From Bacteroidota bacterium (GTDB lineage Bacteria > Bacteroidota > Ignavibacteria > Tepidaquicellales > Tepidaquicellaceae): a stretch of 49,057 nt of DNA. Position numbers and translations under genes: made by a program. Location of the stretch: positions 1,594-50,650 of the forward strand of contig JAFDZR010000028.1 of the NCBI GenBank assembly GCA_018266875.1, written 5' to 3'. Position 1 is the first letter of the stretch. Each line of letters begins with the position of its first letter. This document shows, piece by piece, positions 15,318 through 24,603 of this stretch. The notes under the pieces are model-generated. The model ran no database searches and was not told the origin of the DNA. It saw only the letters and a list, made by a program, of their open reading frames with translations.

Positions 15318-17318
15318 TTAAAAATGAAAACTGTTTTTAATTTTTTCCTTTATGATGTCTTTATCAAATCCGTATTCTTTCATAAGTATCTCCGCAGGCG
15401 CGGATTTTCCATATTCGTTTATTCCTATTATCAAACCGTTGTCGCCGGTGTATTTGCGCCATCCGAGCGGCGAACCGGCTTCAATTGATACTCTGTTCCT
15501 GATCTTCGCAGACAGGATTTTTTCCTTATATTCGTCACTCTGCTTTTCGAAGAGTTCCCAGGAGGGCATGCTTATGACTCTTGAGAATATTTTTTCCTTT
15601 TCAAGTTCAGTCTGAACCTCAAGCGCAAGATGAACTTCGGATCCTGTTGCAATTATTATCAGAGACGGATCGCCTTTACAATCTGATAAAACATAAGCTC
15701 CCTTTCCGAGATTTTCCGCCGGAGCAAATTTTGTCTGATCAATGACTGGCAGTTTTTGTCTTGTAAGGATCAGCGCAACAGGACCTGTCTTAATTTCCAG
15801 CGCAGTCTTCCAAGCCTGTGAAGTTTCATTTGCATCAGCAGGTCTTATCACAGTAAGATTCGGAATTGATCTGAGAGAGATAAGCTGCTCGACCGGCTGA
15901 TGTGTTGTACCGTCTTCGCCGAGCGCAATGCTGTCATGTGTAAAAACGTAAACCGGTCTTATACCCATTATTGCAGCAAGCCTTATCGGCGCTCTCATGT
16001 ATTCGGAGAAGATGAGGAATGTGCCTCCGTATGCGATCATCGGATGAGTCAGAGTAATTCCGTTCAGCGCCGCTCCCATGGCATGCTCGCGCACTCCGAA
16101 ATGAAGATTTCTTCCGTCATAGCTTCCCGGCTGAAAGTCAGTATATTTTTTCAGGAAAGTATCGTTTGATGGTTCAAGGTCAGCCGAACCGCCGATCATC
16201 TGCGGGAAAAATTCAGCAATAGCGTTCAGTGTTTTACCTGAAGCGGCTCTTGTAGCGGTCTGTCCGTCTTCCGCTTTGAAAACAGGGAATGCTTTTTCCC
16301 AGCCGTTTTTGAATTCGCCTTTTAAAAGCGAAAGCAGTTCTTTTGATTCATCCGGATATTTCTGTTTGTAGTTTGAAAATAATTTATCCCATTCCTTCTT
16401 TTTATTTTTTCCCCTGTCTCCGGCCGCTCTGTAAACTTCAAGCGCTTCATCAGGAACGTAAAAACTTTTATCGGGATCAAATCCTAGATTTATCTTTGTA
16501 AGTTTCAGTTCCTCTTCTCCCAGAGGCGAGCCGTGAGCTGCAGCGGTGTCAGCTTTATTCGGACTGCCGAAAGCTATGTGGGTTCTGACTTTTATTATTG
16601 AAGGTTTACCGGTTTCACTTTCGGCAAGTCTTATGGCTTCGGAAATTTTATCATGATCATTTCCGTCGCTGACAATTATGACCTGCCAGCCGAAAGCTTC
16701 GAAACGCTTTGCGGTATCTTCGGTAAAAGTGATCTCCGTATTACCTTCTATTGAAATGTGATTGTCATCATAAAGACAGATCAGATTTCCGAGTTTAAGA
16801 TGTCCCGCGAGCGAAGCGGCTTCGGAGGAGATTCCTTCCATCAGATCGCCGTCGCTGACGATAGCATAAATTTTATAATCCAGTATCTCAAAGTCAGGTT
16901 TATTATAACGCGCGGAGAGATATTTCTGAGCGATCGCAAATCCGACTCCGTTTGCAAATCCCTGACCAAGCGGTCCGGTTGTGGTTTCAACCCCGGGAGT
17001 AAGATGATATTCCGGATGTCCGGGAGTTTTACTGTCGAGCTGCCGGAAATTTTTTATGTCCTCAAGAGTAAGATCATATCCTGTCAGATAAAGCATGCTG
17101 TAAAGAAGCATACTTCCGTGACCGCATGATAAAACAAATCTGTCCCTTGCGATCCATTCAGGATCGGAGGGATCGTAATTCATATGTCCGGTCCAGAGAG
17201 CAAAAGCCATCGTGGCGGCTCCCATCGGCATGCCGGGATGACCTGAATTTGCTTTCTGCACTGCGTCTGCGGATAAAAGCCTGACTGTGTTAATGCATTT
17301 CTCATCAATTTTTTTCAT
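15318..17318 (-). CDS. tkt: Transketolase
   Basis: A thiamine-diphosphate enzyme that moves two-carbon ketol units among pentose, hexose, triose and tetrose phosphates. The 666 residues show the N-terminal GHPGMPMGAA segment, GPLGQGFANGVG, the ThDP motif from SDGDLMEGISSEAASLAG to CLYDDNHISIEG, the pyrimidine-domain HDSIALGEDGTTHQPVEQL and a C-terminal domain ending near GINEYGKSAPAE. Length is normal and all key segments are present. It is the promoter-proximal gene of the sugar operon; 417 nt of non-coding DNA containing a palindromic repeat lies upstream. Confidence 0.96.
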   Translation of the reverse strand: MKKIDEKCINTVRLLSADAVQKANSGHPGMPMGAATMAFALWTGHMNYDPSDPEWIARDRFVLSCGHGSMLLYSMLYLTGYDLTLEDIKNFRQLDSKTPGHPEYHLTPGVETTTGPLGQGFANGVGFAIAQKYLSARYNKPDFEILDYKIYAIVSDGDLMEGISSEAASLAGHLKLGNLICLYDDNHISIEGNTEITFTEDTAKRFEAFGWQVIIVSDGNDHDKISEAIRLAESETGKPSIIKVRTHIAFGSPNKADTAAAHGSPLGEEELKLTKINLGFDPDKSFYVPDEALEVYRAAGDRGKNKKKEWDKLFSNYKQKYPDESKELLSLLKGEFKNGWEKAFPVFKAEDGQTATRAASGKTLNAIAEFFPQMIGGSADLEPSNDTFLKKYTDFQPGSYDGRNLHFGVREHAMGAALNGITLTHPMIAYGGTFLIFSEYMRAPIRLAAIMGIRPVYVFTHDSIALGEDGTTHQPVEQLISLRSIPNLTVIRPADANETSQAWKTALEIKTGPVALILTRQKLPVIDQTKFAPAENLGKGAYVLSDCKGDPSLIIIATGSEVHLALEVQTELEKEKIFSRVISMPSWELFEKQSDEYKEKILSAKIRNRVSIEAGSPLGWRKYTGDNGLIIGINEYGKSAPAEILMKEYGFDKDIIKEKIKNSFHF

Positions 17319-17451
17319 GAGATAAAATACTCAATATATAGATAAATTTTAAGATTAATTTGAAAGAAACTTAGGGAGGGAATACAGATTATTCATTTTA
17401 TTTATTAATTAACACGTTCCCAAAATCTCAGCCTGTATAAACGCATGTTAT

Positions 17452-17556
17452 GCCTCCAAGACTTCAAGCCTCCAAGACTTCAAGACTTCAAGACTAGAAG
17501 TCTCGAAGTAAAAAACCATTAAAATAAACACCTTTGAGCCTTAGCGTCTTTGAGGC
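17452..17556. repeat. Large imperfect palindromic repeat, copy 1
   Basis: In the 417-nt gene-free stretch 17319-17735. The left arm 17452-17476 and the right arm 17532-17556 (ending CTTTGAGGC) match as inverted repeats at 19 of 25 positions. The left arm contains a 16-nt direct repeat, GCCTCCAAGACTTCAA, at 17452-17467 and 17468-17483. An inner hairpin with 11-nt arms (ACTTCAAGACT / AGTCTCGAAGT, one mismatch, 3-nt loop) spans 17485-17509. Weaker inverted similarity continues outside both arms. A related copy lies at 24419-24546. I see no gene or other signal in the rest of the stretch. It resembles a non-autonomous element or a structured RNA repeat. Confidence 0.75.
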
Positions 17557-17735
17557 GATAAACAAGGAATTGTTTTCAGCCGGTCTGACTGTTCAGGAAT
17601 TAGTTTATAATTGAAACGTTGTTTTATATCTGAGAAATAAAAAAATATCCAAGCTGTAATGATCCGGATTAAGAAAATTTTACTGACGTTAATGGACCGG
17701 AATGACATGATTACAGGAGATAAATTTTGATATCA

Positions 17736-18230
17736 TTATTTATCCCAATTCTCCTTTTCCATCAGATAAATAAAATTCCTGCTGACATCCTCACCGAAAT
17801 ATTTCATGTCCGTCTCCGCGATCTTTACGGCGCCGAGTTTCAGGATCGCTTTCTGGGAACGGATGTTATCCTTTCCTATGTGAAAATAAATTTTACCGAC
17901 TGATCCGAATGCATGATCAAGCATTAATTTCTTCATGGAAGGATTGAAATTCCTTCCCCAGTATTTCCTTGCTATAAAAGTATATCCGACGGATACCGAA
18001 CTCTCTTCTTCATTGTATCCGTAATATCTCGAACTGCCGATGACTTCACCGGTGTCTTTTTCAATTACAAGAAACGCCCCGCCGGATTCCATCGCTCCTT
18101 TGAAAAAATTCATGAAGACTTCTCTTTTGTATCTGTCCTTATTCGGATGCTGCTCCCAGATCAAAGGATCTGAAGCCGCTTCAAACAGTTTTTCAAAATC
18201 ATCTTCCGCGAGAGGGCGCATGATTATCAT
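17736..18230 (-). CDS. GNAT-family N-acetyltransferase (RimJ/RimL-like)
   Basis: A 164-residue acetyl-CoA-dependent acetyltransferase. It begins MRPLAEDDFEKLFEAASDP, has a GEVIGSSRYYG beta strand, then GYTFIARKYWGRNFNPSMKK, which covers the acetyl-CoA pyrophosphate loop region with a less canonical glycine pattern, and later HFHIGKDNIRSQKAILKLGA-like residues (here FHIGKDNIRSQKAILKLGA). That last segment is typical of the RimJ/RimL subgroup that acetylates N-terminal or small-molecule amines. The substrate is unknown. It is a single gene; the ATG at 18228-18230 is used, though Met4 is also possible. Confidence 0.85.
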   Translation of the reverse strand: MIIMRPLAEDDFEKLFEAASDPLIWEQHPNKDRYKREVFMNFFKGAMESGGAFLVIEKDTGEVIGSSRYYGYNEEESSVSVGYTFIARKYWGRNFNPSMKKLMLDHAFGSVGKIYFHIGKDNIRSQKAILKLGAVKIAETDMKYFGEDVSRNFIYLMEKENWDK

Positions 18231-18375
18231 TTCATTTTCCAGTTCCGGCTGAAGATCTAATTTTATATTTTCAGTGATGATCTATTCCTTTCACTTTTAA
18301 TAATTTTTAAAGGAAATAATATATTAAATTACCTAATGAAATTGTGTCCTGTTTTTAATTCTCAACTCAAAAATC

Positions 18376-18393
18376 ATTTCCGCATCCGGAAAT
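18376..18393 (-). terminator. Hairpin terminator after the LamG/dockerin-like protein gene
   Basis: Perfect 7-bp arms ATTTCCG and CGGAAAT with a CATC loop begin 5 nt past the stop codon at 18398. On the minus strand the hairpin is followed by GATTTTTGA. The stem is short, so strength is uncertain. Confidence 0.55.
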
Positions 18394-18397
18394 AATT

Positions 18398-20827
18398 TCA
18401 CGGCGTGATCTTAGCCACGAAGTTAAATGAATTATTGTCTGCAAGCGTCTGATCGGCAAGATCAACTGTTTCATCTCCGTTTACATCTGTACTTACATAA
18501 CCGCTTGCAAAATTAAACGCATCATTATCCACAAGAGTGTTATCGGTAAGATCGACTATTCCGTTCTGATCCACGTCAGCCGCAAACATCGCAAATCTTC
18601 CCGGAGAAAGCTCGACCTGCTGCTGATTCGAACCGTATGCCGCATCTGCGCTGAGAGTGAAATTGTATTCAAGATCACCGCTCAGTACGTCAAAGGAATA
18701 TGAAGTGTCGCTCCATATCTCAATCGAATTCCTGTGATTTACCTGAATGTAATAATTAGTAATAAGATCCGCTTCAGGGAAATTGTATCTGATGACATTA
18801 TCCTCATCGGGAGTTTCTCCTTTAATTCCCACTTCATTGTAAGGAGAATACGATTCTCTTAATTTTACTTTTACTGTATCAACTACTGTCGAATCAAAAG
18901 ACCTGTAAAACCCTTCCATAAAAACCTTGAGACTGAGAGCGGAAGTTACAGTCGGAGAACTGTTGAACTGCATTCCCCATGAATATAGCTTTCCCGTTCC
19001 CGCGCCTGTAAGATCATTTACAATCAGCTTCCACACGCCTGCCGTTTTTTTACCTCCGAAAACAGAATTGAGCGGATTCTTTGGTTTTATCCGCGGGGAA
19101 AATGAAGTAAATGTCGGACTTGAACTTAAACTGCTGTCCGCCTGATCATCGAATACTGAAATAATGTTATCAGAATTTGCGCTGAGTGTATGGTTTCCGA
19201 AAAAATTCACAACCGATCCGTCAGGAGACTGAAGAGAGATGCTTAATTCCTCCTCTGCAGTGTGGTTAAGAGCGAGGAAAAGATTTATGTCGGTGATCAC
19301 TGTATCAAGACTGACCCTGAATGAATCTACAATTATGCCTGAAGTACCCGAGGCGGGAATATTTCTTATTGACTGATGGATCCTGAATCCATTTGAAAAA
19401 TTCAGCGCATCGGATCTGTTCAGTGGTGAAACCGGCTGATTATCCGTGGTGCCGGAGTGAGCGAATTCAGCGCCTGATTTGAACTGTAAAACAGGTCCGT
19501 TATCAGAATTATCATATGCGTATCCGTCAAAGTTATAAACGACATTTGCAAAAGACGGATTGGGTCTGTTTGACCTGTCTATAGACTGATATAAGAATCT
19601 GTTTATTTCCGGTCTTGATTTCACATAGTTTGAAATTCTTACTTCATCAATGAATCCGTTAAAGTATGTTCCCGAACTTCCGCTGCTGCCGATCACAAGA
19701 CTGTCCGTTCCGTCTGTTATTGGTCCCTGACTGTTAACACCGCTTCCGGCATTTCTGCCGTTCACATAAAAACGGAATTGTCCGTTGGAGGAATTATAGG
19801 TAAAGCAGACATGAGTCCAAACGAACGGCTGAATACTTACAGTTGAGTTAAAATTATTGTTTCCGTTTATAACGGCGTTCAGTATACTGCCGTTAAGTCT
19901 CAATCCGTAATTTATTCCGCCTGTATTGCCTTTGTAAATTATACCTCTTAATCCTGAGCTTGATCTGGTAAATATCCATGCTTCAAGAGTAACCGCAGCA
20001 GTCGGACTTACGGAGGAATTATCTGCTCCGCATAAAGATTCATCAGTTCCGTTTAGTTCTATGCAGTCATTCAGCATTATTGTATTCGACGGTCTGTTAC
20101 TGAGATCAACAGGAATTGCGCCTATGTTTTTCCCCGTGTTATTTTTCCCCGTCCAGTCAAAGAGACTGAAATCGGTTCCCTGAGAATCCTTATCCTGAAA
20201 TGTCAGGGATAATACAAGAGAAGAATAAATTCCTGTAGCTGTTCCTAATGTTGTTCTGCTGAATCTGTTAATTTCCGCGCCGGTTAACTGCCTGTTCCAG
20301 ATCCTGTATTCATCAATCATGCCGTTAAATGGACTGTTTGCATTTCCGCTTCCTATTCTTAGAGAATCAGTGTTCGATTCCGGCTGAGCGTTTGAAACCG
20401 CTGCAGTAGTATCGAGCATACCGTTTATGAAAACTGAGAAATTGCCGGTAGAAGAATTATATGATCCGGTGATGTGAGTCCACTTATTATTCTGCAGAAC
20501 CGTTTTTCCAATCAGACGGGTTGAAGCGTTTGTTCTGATTGAGATTCTTCCCTGATTAAGATAAAGAGTGTAGCCGTTGCTTCCTGCTCCGCTTCTTTTT
20601 TCAGACAGGATCTGAAATGAAGGTGAAGTTGAATTCACAGGATTCAGCCACATCTCAATTGTAAAACTTCCAGTGATATTCAGCGAAGCTGAATTAGGGA
20701 ATGAAATATATCCGCTTGAGTTTCCCGGAAAATAGCACGCCTGATTCCAGAACATAAAAGATTCTGATCTTCCGGCGATAAATAAAAAGACAAGAATGAA
20801 AATAAATCTGTTAATTTGTGTTCTCAT
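18398..20827 (-). CDS. Exported LamG-LamG-P-domain protein with dockerin-like C-terminal module
   Basis: An 809-residue exported protein. A signal peptide (about 1-24) is followed by two LamG/concanavalin-like domains (about 28-190 and 250-410), each with a FTIEMW/VTLEAW-type strand and a late FNGMIDEYRIWNR / FNGFIDEVRISNY strand. A proprotein-convertase P-like beta domain (about 485-625) ends in GTGKLYSWGMQF. The last 180 residues are a module shared with the 27271-29184 protein: a beta domain with VNHRNSIEIWS, then two 12-residue EF-hand-like loops at 751-762 and 781-792, exactly 30 residues apart. No T9SS domain or catalytic site is seen. It probably binds carbohydrate or protein at the cell surface; this is inferred. 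Confidence 0.8.
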   Translation of the reverse strand: MRTQINRFIFILVFLFIAGRSESFMFWNQACYFPGNSSGYISFPNSASLNITGSFTIEMWLNPVNSTSPSFQILSEKRSGAGSNGYTLYLNQGRISIRTNASTRLIGKTVLQNNKWTHITGSYNSSTGNFSVFINGMLDTTAAVSNAQPESNTDSLRIGSGNANSPFNGMIDEYRIWNRQLTGAEINRFSRTTLGTATGIYSSLVLSLTFQDKDSQGTDFSLFDWTGKNNTGKNIGAIPVDLSNRPSNTIMLNDCIELNGTDESLCGADNSSVSPTAAVTLEAWIFTRSSSGLRGIIYKGNTGGINYGLRLNGSILNAVINGNNNFNSTVSIQPFVWTHVCFTYNSSNGQFRFYVNGRNAGSGVNSQGPITDGTDSLVIGSSGSSGTYFNGFIDEVRISNYVKSRPEINRFLYQSIDRSNRPNPSFANVVYNFDGYAYDNSDNGPVLQFKSGAEFAHSGTTDNQPVSPLNRSDALNFSNGFRIHQSIRNIPASGTSGIIVDSFRVSLDTVITDINLFLALNHTAEEELSISLQSPDGSVVNFFGNHTLSANSDNIISVFDDQADSSLSSSPTFTSFSPRIKPKNPLNSVFGGKKTAGVWKLIVNDLTGAGTGKLYSWGMQFNSSPTVTSALSLKVFMEGFYRSFDSTVVDTVKVKLRESYSPYNEVGIKGETPDEDNVIRYNFPEADLITNYYIQVNHRNSIEIWSDTSYSFDVLSGDLEYNFTLSADAAYGSNQQQVELSPGRFAMFAADVDQNGIVDLTDNTLVDNDAFNFASGYVSTDVNGDETVDLADQTLADNNSFNFVAKITP

Positions 20828-20892
20828 GATCTGTCTGTTTAGATTTGGTTTTATTTAAAATAGTAAAATAAATTTTAATTTAATAAAACAAA

Positions 20893-20917
20893 CAGGCAGA
20901 GATATTATCCCTGCCTG
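20893..20917 (-). terminator. Hairpin terminator after the 20940-22712 gene
   Basis: Perfect 7-bp arms CAGGCAG and CTGCCTG around an 11-nt loop, about 25 nt past the stop. The minus strand continues TTTGTTTTATTA, a usable T-rich tail. Confidence 0.7.
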
Positions 20918-20939
20918 CTGTTACTGTATTTTTAACTAA

Positions 20940-22712
20940 TTATTTTATCAGCATCATTTTCTTTACATCCGTAAATTCCTTTCCGTCTCCTGAAGCAGTG
21001 ATCCTGTAATAATATATTCCTGAAGTCAGTGATGAACCGTTGAATACGACTTCATGTCTTCCGGTACTTTTCATTCCGCTTACAAGCGTCATTACTTCTT
21101 TTCCGGCGCTGTTGTATACTTTGATATCTACGATTCCGCTTACCGGCAGGTCATACATGATCTTTGTAGTTGGGTTGAACGGGTTCGGATAATTCTGACC
21201 AAGTGCATAATCTTTTACAATATTTTCATTATTCTGCAGCTGTCCTGTTCCGTTATTGTCTGATTCACCTGATTCATAATTGTCTGTCTGATAACATCTG
21301 ACAATATTTGTAACCTGCGGATTTTGGATTGCAGGATAAAATTCCTTGTCTCTTAGTTTTCTGATCTTCATCGGCACGTCTTTTACAATATGCTCATTTG
21401 CAATATACTGAACATATAAAGAATCATTGCATGAGCTTCCGGTTATCATTCCGTTTGGATTAGTTCTCCACAGGAAAACGTCCTGGGCATTGTAACTTGC
21501 GTCACCCGTAACTGCATATCCGGGAATTCCCGAAGTATTTGACAATACAATATCATATCCGCCTTCAGCAAGATTGTTTCCCCTGTCCCATATGCTCGTC
21601 CAGATTGCAGCTCCGCCTGTTACGGGGATCTTCATTATGAAAGCGTCAGGTGTAGTTACGGATCTTTTTATTGAACCTGTCAGAACAAGTGTATTTCCGT
21701 CAAAGACTATTGACTGTCCGAGTTCAATGAAATTTGTATTGCCGTAACATCCTGACCACATCAGATTTCCTGCTGCATCTACTCTGAGAACAATTATATC
21801 GTTTTCAGACTGAACATTTTTATTTGTAAAGCCAACTACAACAAATCCGCCGTCATCCATTGGAATGATCTTTCTGGGTTCGGTATTCGGATAGAAGTGC
21901 GTAGCGGGAAGATTGAATGCGTATGTTCTGTTCCATAAAACTCCTCCGCTTCCGTTAAGCCTGGTAATCATTATATCCCAGACATTTGATTGTTTTGAAA
22001 AAATATTTGTCCTGGATGCGACTCCGTAGCTGTTGTCTGTTCTCTGGAAACAAACACTCTGCGCTTCGTCATAACTTTTTGCCACTGAATTGGCATTCAT
22101 TGTAATATATGTATGACCCCAGTCCATTATTCCCGAAATGTTGTATCTTGTAACTATGATCTTTTCCATTTTCTTTAAAGTATTTCCGAGATAGAAGTCC
22201 TTCCATCCTGCAAAAGCGTTTTTCTTTGCCGAATCAATGCATCCCTGATTATACTGGCTGACCACTGTATCATCAATCATTCTTGCATATTTCAAACCGC
22301 CTGATCTGTCAACATTCATGAATGTGGCTTTTTTCAGGAAATTATTTCCATCTGCCATAAAACCGGACATCAGATAGGAAGAATCAATTTTTGTCTGAAG
22401 GATTGAATTACACTTATCATCTGCAAGTGTTCCGTAAAGTCTTGCTCCGAGGGGAAGACCTGAAGGCTGAAGCTTTAGGAACATCCAGTCAAATACTCCG
22501 ATACCGCAACCGCCTGCATAAGTGTAACCTGATATCGCATATCCGCCTTCCATGCTGTTGATTATGGATCTGGCATTGTCAAAGCCCGGATTGTTGTTAC
22601 AGTTCAGATCGTAAGTTCTGATCTGATACTGAGCGTTTACATCCGTAAATAAAAAGCCGACCATTAAGATAATGATCATTACTGCTGCTGATTTTGTTGT
22701 GAAGTGTTTCAT
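20940..22712 (-). CDS. Secreted repeat protein (predicted beta-propeller) with T9SS sorting domain
   Basis: A 590-residue protein with a signal peptide ending FTDVNAQ (about 1-28). The body (about 30-450) is built of repeated units with GGYAISGYTYAG, YLMSGFMADG, GGFVVVGFTNKN and YAVTGDASYN strands next to WMFLKLQPSG, IIVLRVDAAGN and FLWRTNPNG strands. This is the pattern of propeller-like proteins common in Bacteroidota. A charged linker leads to the C-terminal T9SS domain (about 500-590; QNYPNPFNPTTKIMY to KKMMLIK). No enzymatic motif is visible. It is probably a surface or secreted binding protein of unknown ligand, encoded by a single gene with its own terminator and divergent from the 22955 gene. 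Confidence 0.82.
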   Translation of the reverse strand: MKHFTTKSAAVMIIILMVGFLFTDVNAQYQIRTYDLNCNNNPGFDNARSIINSMEGGYAISGYTYAGGCGIGVFDWMFLKLQPSGLPLGARLYGTLADDKCNSILQTKIDSSYLMSGFMADGNNFLKKATFMNVDRSGGLKYARMIDDTVVSQYNQGCIDSAKKNAFAGWKDFYLGNTLKKMEKIIVTRYNISGIMDWGHTYITMNANSVAKSYDEAQSVCFQRTDNSYGVASRTNIFSKQSNVWDIMITRLNGSGGVLWNRTYAFNLPATHFYPNTEPRKIIPMDDGGFVVVGFTNKNVQSENDIIVLRVDAAGNLMWSGCYGNTNFIELGQSIVFDGNTLVLTGSIKRSVTTPDAFIMKIPVTGGAAIWTSIWDRGNNLAEGGYDIVLSNTSGIPGYAVTGDASYNAQDVFLWRTNPNGMITGSSCNDSLYVQYIANEHIVKDVPMKIRKLRDKEFYPAIQNPQVTNIVRCYQTDNYESGESDNNGTGQLQNNENIVKDYALGQNYPNPFNPTTKIMYDLPVSGIVDIKVYNSAGKEVMTLVSGMKSTGRHEVVFNGSSLTSGIYYYRITASGDGKEFTDVKKMMLIK

Positions 22713-22954
22713 TTTTAATTTTCCTTTCGGTTAATTTATTTAAATTAGTTTGTTAAATAATTTCTGTACAAAGTTACTCATCTTTGCACAGGGCAAACAA
22801 TCAAACAATTTGCATTTTGTTTCATGATTTTTTATTAAGTCAGTTTTAATAATTCATTAAATTGCTTAATTTCCATTCGGAATTGAAGTTTTTTGGCAAT
22901 CGGTTTGTGTCAGAATATCACATAATTTAACACCTCATTTTAACTGTATTTCAG

Positions 22955-24376
22955 ATGCTTAAGATAAAGATTTTTGATATCCTCAAAGAACTTTCCTCTT
23001 CGGAGATGAAAGAATTCTCCGATTATCTTAATTCGCCTGTCTTTAATAAAAGGAAAATTATTTCAGAACTTTTCGATGCATACAAAAAATTTCATCCGGC
23101 ATTCGACGACAGGAATCTTACAAAGGAAAAGACATTTGCAAAGATCTTTCCGGGAAGGAGATACAATGATACAGTATTCAGGAATCTGAATTCCATTCTG
23201 CTGAAACATGCCGAGGAGTTCCTGTCATTTAAAAGTTACATCAGAAGCTATATTCTTGTAAAGGATCATCTGCTGTCTGAACTGAATTCAAGAAACATCT
23301 TTTCACTCTTCGAAAAAAATTTCAGGGAAAGTTTGAAATATCTGGACGAGACCGAAGTCAGGGATACAGGATTTTATATTAATGAATACAGGCTCTTTAT
23401 GCAAAAGGATCTTTACAACAGCTTTATAAATAAATTCTCCAAAAAGGACATCACTTCAGCAGCGGAAAGTTTCATGAAGTTTTACATCATGAAACTGATG
23501 GAAATTCAGAATTACATTCTCTATGAATGCAGAATTCTGGGAATAGATAATAAGCTTTTTATTGACCCGGATTACATTGACAATACTCTGAAACTAATGC
23601 CTGACAGTATAAGGAAAATGCCGCAGGTGAAAATTTATTTCAACGCTCTGATGCTGGAAAGGAAGCAGAGCAGAAAATATTACGACGAACTTAAGTCGCT
23701 TCTTTTTAAACACGGCGGTCTTCTTGAGAAGGAAAAGCTTTATAATAAATACACTGACCTGATTGATTTTCTAAAAAGGTCCGGTAAAAGGAATGACACG
23801 GGAGTTCTGAAGGAAATATTCCTTCTTAGGAAAAGGATTGTTGAGAAGGGTTTGATGCCGGAGAATTTCATTACGAATATGTTCTTTCTGAATCTTGTCA
23901 ATTCGGCGCTTAGACTGAAGGAATTCAAATGGGTTTTCACATTCATTGAAAATTACAGCCCTCTTCTTTTGCCCGACAGCAGGGATTCAATTAGGGATAT
24001 TTCACTGGCTCTATATTATTTTGAGAAAAAGGATTTCGGAAAATCACTTTCATATTCCGCAAGGGTCAGATATGAGGAGAATTATTATAACCTGCTTATA
24101 AAGAATCTGACAGCCAGGGTATATTATGAACTGAGCGAGACAGATCTCCTTTTGAATCATATAGCATCTTACAGAATGTACCTTTCAAAAAACCGCACGC
24201 TCAGCAAAAAAGATATTTCATCTCATTCAGCATTTGTAAATTCTCTGGATAAAATGATAAAGATCAGGGAAAAAAAGAAACTTTATAAACTTGATGACCT
24301 TCTCACAAAGTCCGGAGATTCGGATTTCATTAGTAAGAACTGGATACTGGAAAAGATCAGTGAACTGGATGGATAA
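22955..24376 (+). CDS. Conserved hypothetical helical protein
   Basis: I do not recognise a named family. The 473 residues have no signal peptide or membrane segment and are almost entirely helical and rich in Lys, Leu, Phe and Tyr. The N-terminus (LKELSSSEMKEFSDYLNSP, VFNKRKIISELFDAYKKFHP, then FAKIFPGRRYNDTVFRNLNS) resembles hypothetical proteins I associate with Bacteroidota. The rest suggests TPR-like helical hairpins, which is only inferred from spacing. It is a monocistronic plus-strand gene, divergent from a T9SS gene and convergent with arsM; a palindromic repeat lies just past its stop. A cytosolic scaffold or regulatory role is possible but not shown. Confidence 0.75.
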   Translation: MLKIKIFDILKELSSSEMKEFSDYLNSPVFNKRKIISELFDAYKKFHPAFDDRNLTKEKTFAKIFPGRRYNDTVFRNLNSILLKHAEEFLSFKSYIRSYILVKDHLLSELNSRNIFSLFEKNFRESLKYLDETEVRDTGFYINEYRLFMQKDLYNSFINKFSKKDITSAAESFMKFYIMKLMEIQNYILYECRILGIDNKLFIDPDYIDNTLKLMPDSIRKMPQVKIYFNALMLERKQSRKYYDELKSLLFKHGGLLEKEKLYNKYTDLIDFLKRSGKRNDTGVLKEIFLLRKRIVEKGLMPENFITNMFFLNLVNSALRLKEFKWVFTFIENYSPLLLPDSRDSIRDISLALYYFEKKDFGKSLSYSARVRYEENYYNLLIKNLTARVYYELSETDLLLNHIASYRMYLSKNRTLSKKDISSHSAFVNSLDKMIKIREKKKLYKLDDLLTKSGDSDFISKNWILEKISELDG

Positions 24377-24418
24377 TGTATTAAGCCGGTTATTAAAGCC
24401 CGATCCAAAACAGACAGG

Positions 24419-24546
24419 CTGTCCGAAATCGATGTGAATGCCTAAAAGTCTCCAATACTCTAAGACTCAAAGAAAAACAATTTAATACAAACTGCTTTGA
24501 GCCTTCGAGTCTTAGAGGCAGGTATTAACATCCTGTTTCCGGACAG
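24419..24546. repeat. Large imperfect palindromic repeat, copy 2
   Basis: Between the convergent 22955 gene and arsM. The inner left arm begins at 24440 and the right arm 24495-24519 ends TTAGAGGC; about 15 of the first 21 positions pair. The inverted similarity extends outward to CTGTCCG (24419-24425) and CGGACAG (24540-24546). The right arm shares CTTTGAGCCTT with copy 1 (17532-17556), and the A-rich centre is similar. Its position could let it act as a bidirectional terminator, but the relation to copy 1 suggests a dispersed element. Confidence 0.72.
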
Positions 24547-24603
24547 AATGAGAGCTTGGTATCCTATGTATATTTGAATGTTTTTAAAAAGGAATTAAAA
24601 TTC

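Noticed and set aside
17452-17495. Possible CRISPR-like tandem repeats (GCCTCCAAGACTTCAA twice, then GACTTCAA)
   Set aside because: The units abut with no spacers and belong to a palindromic element; no cas genes are present.
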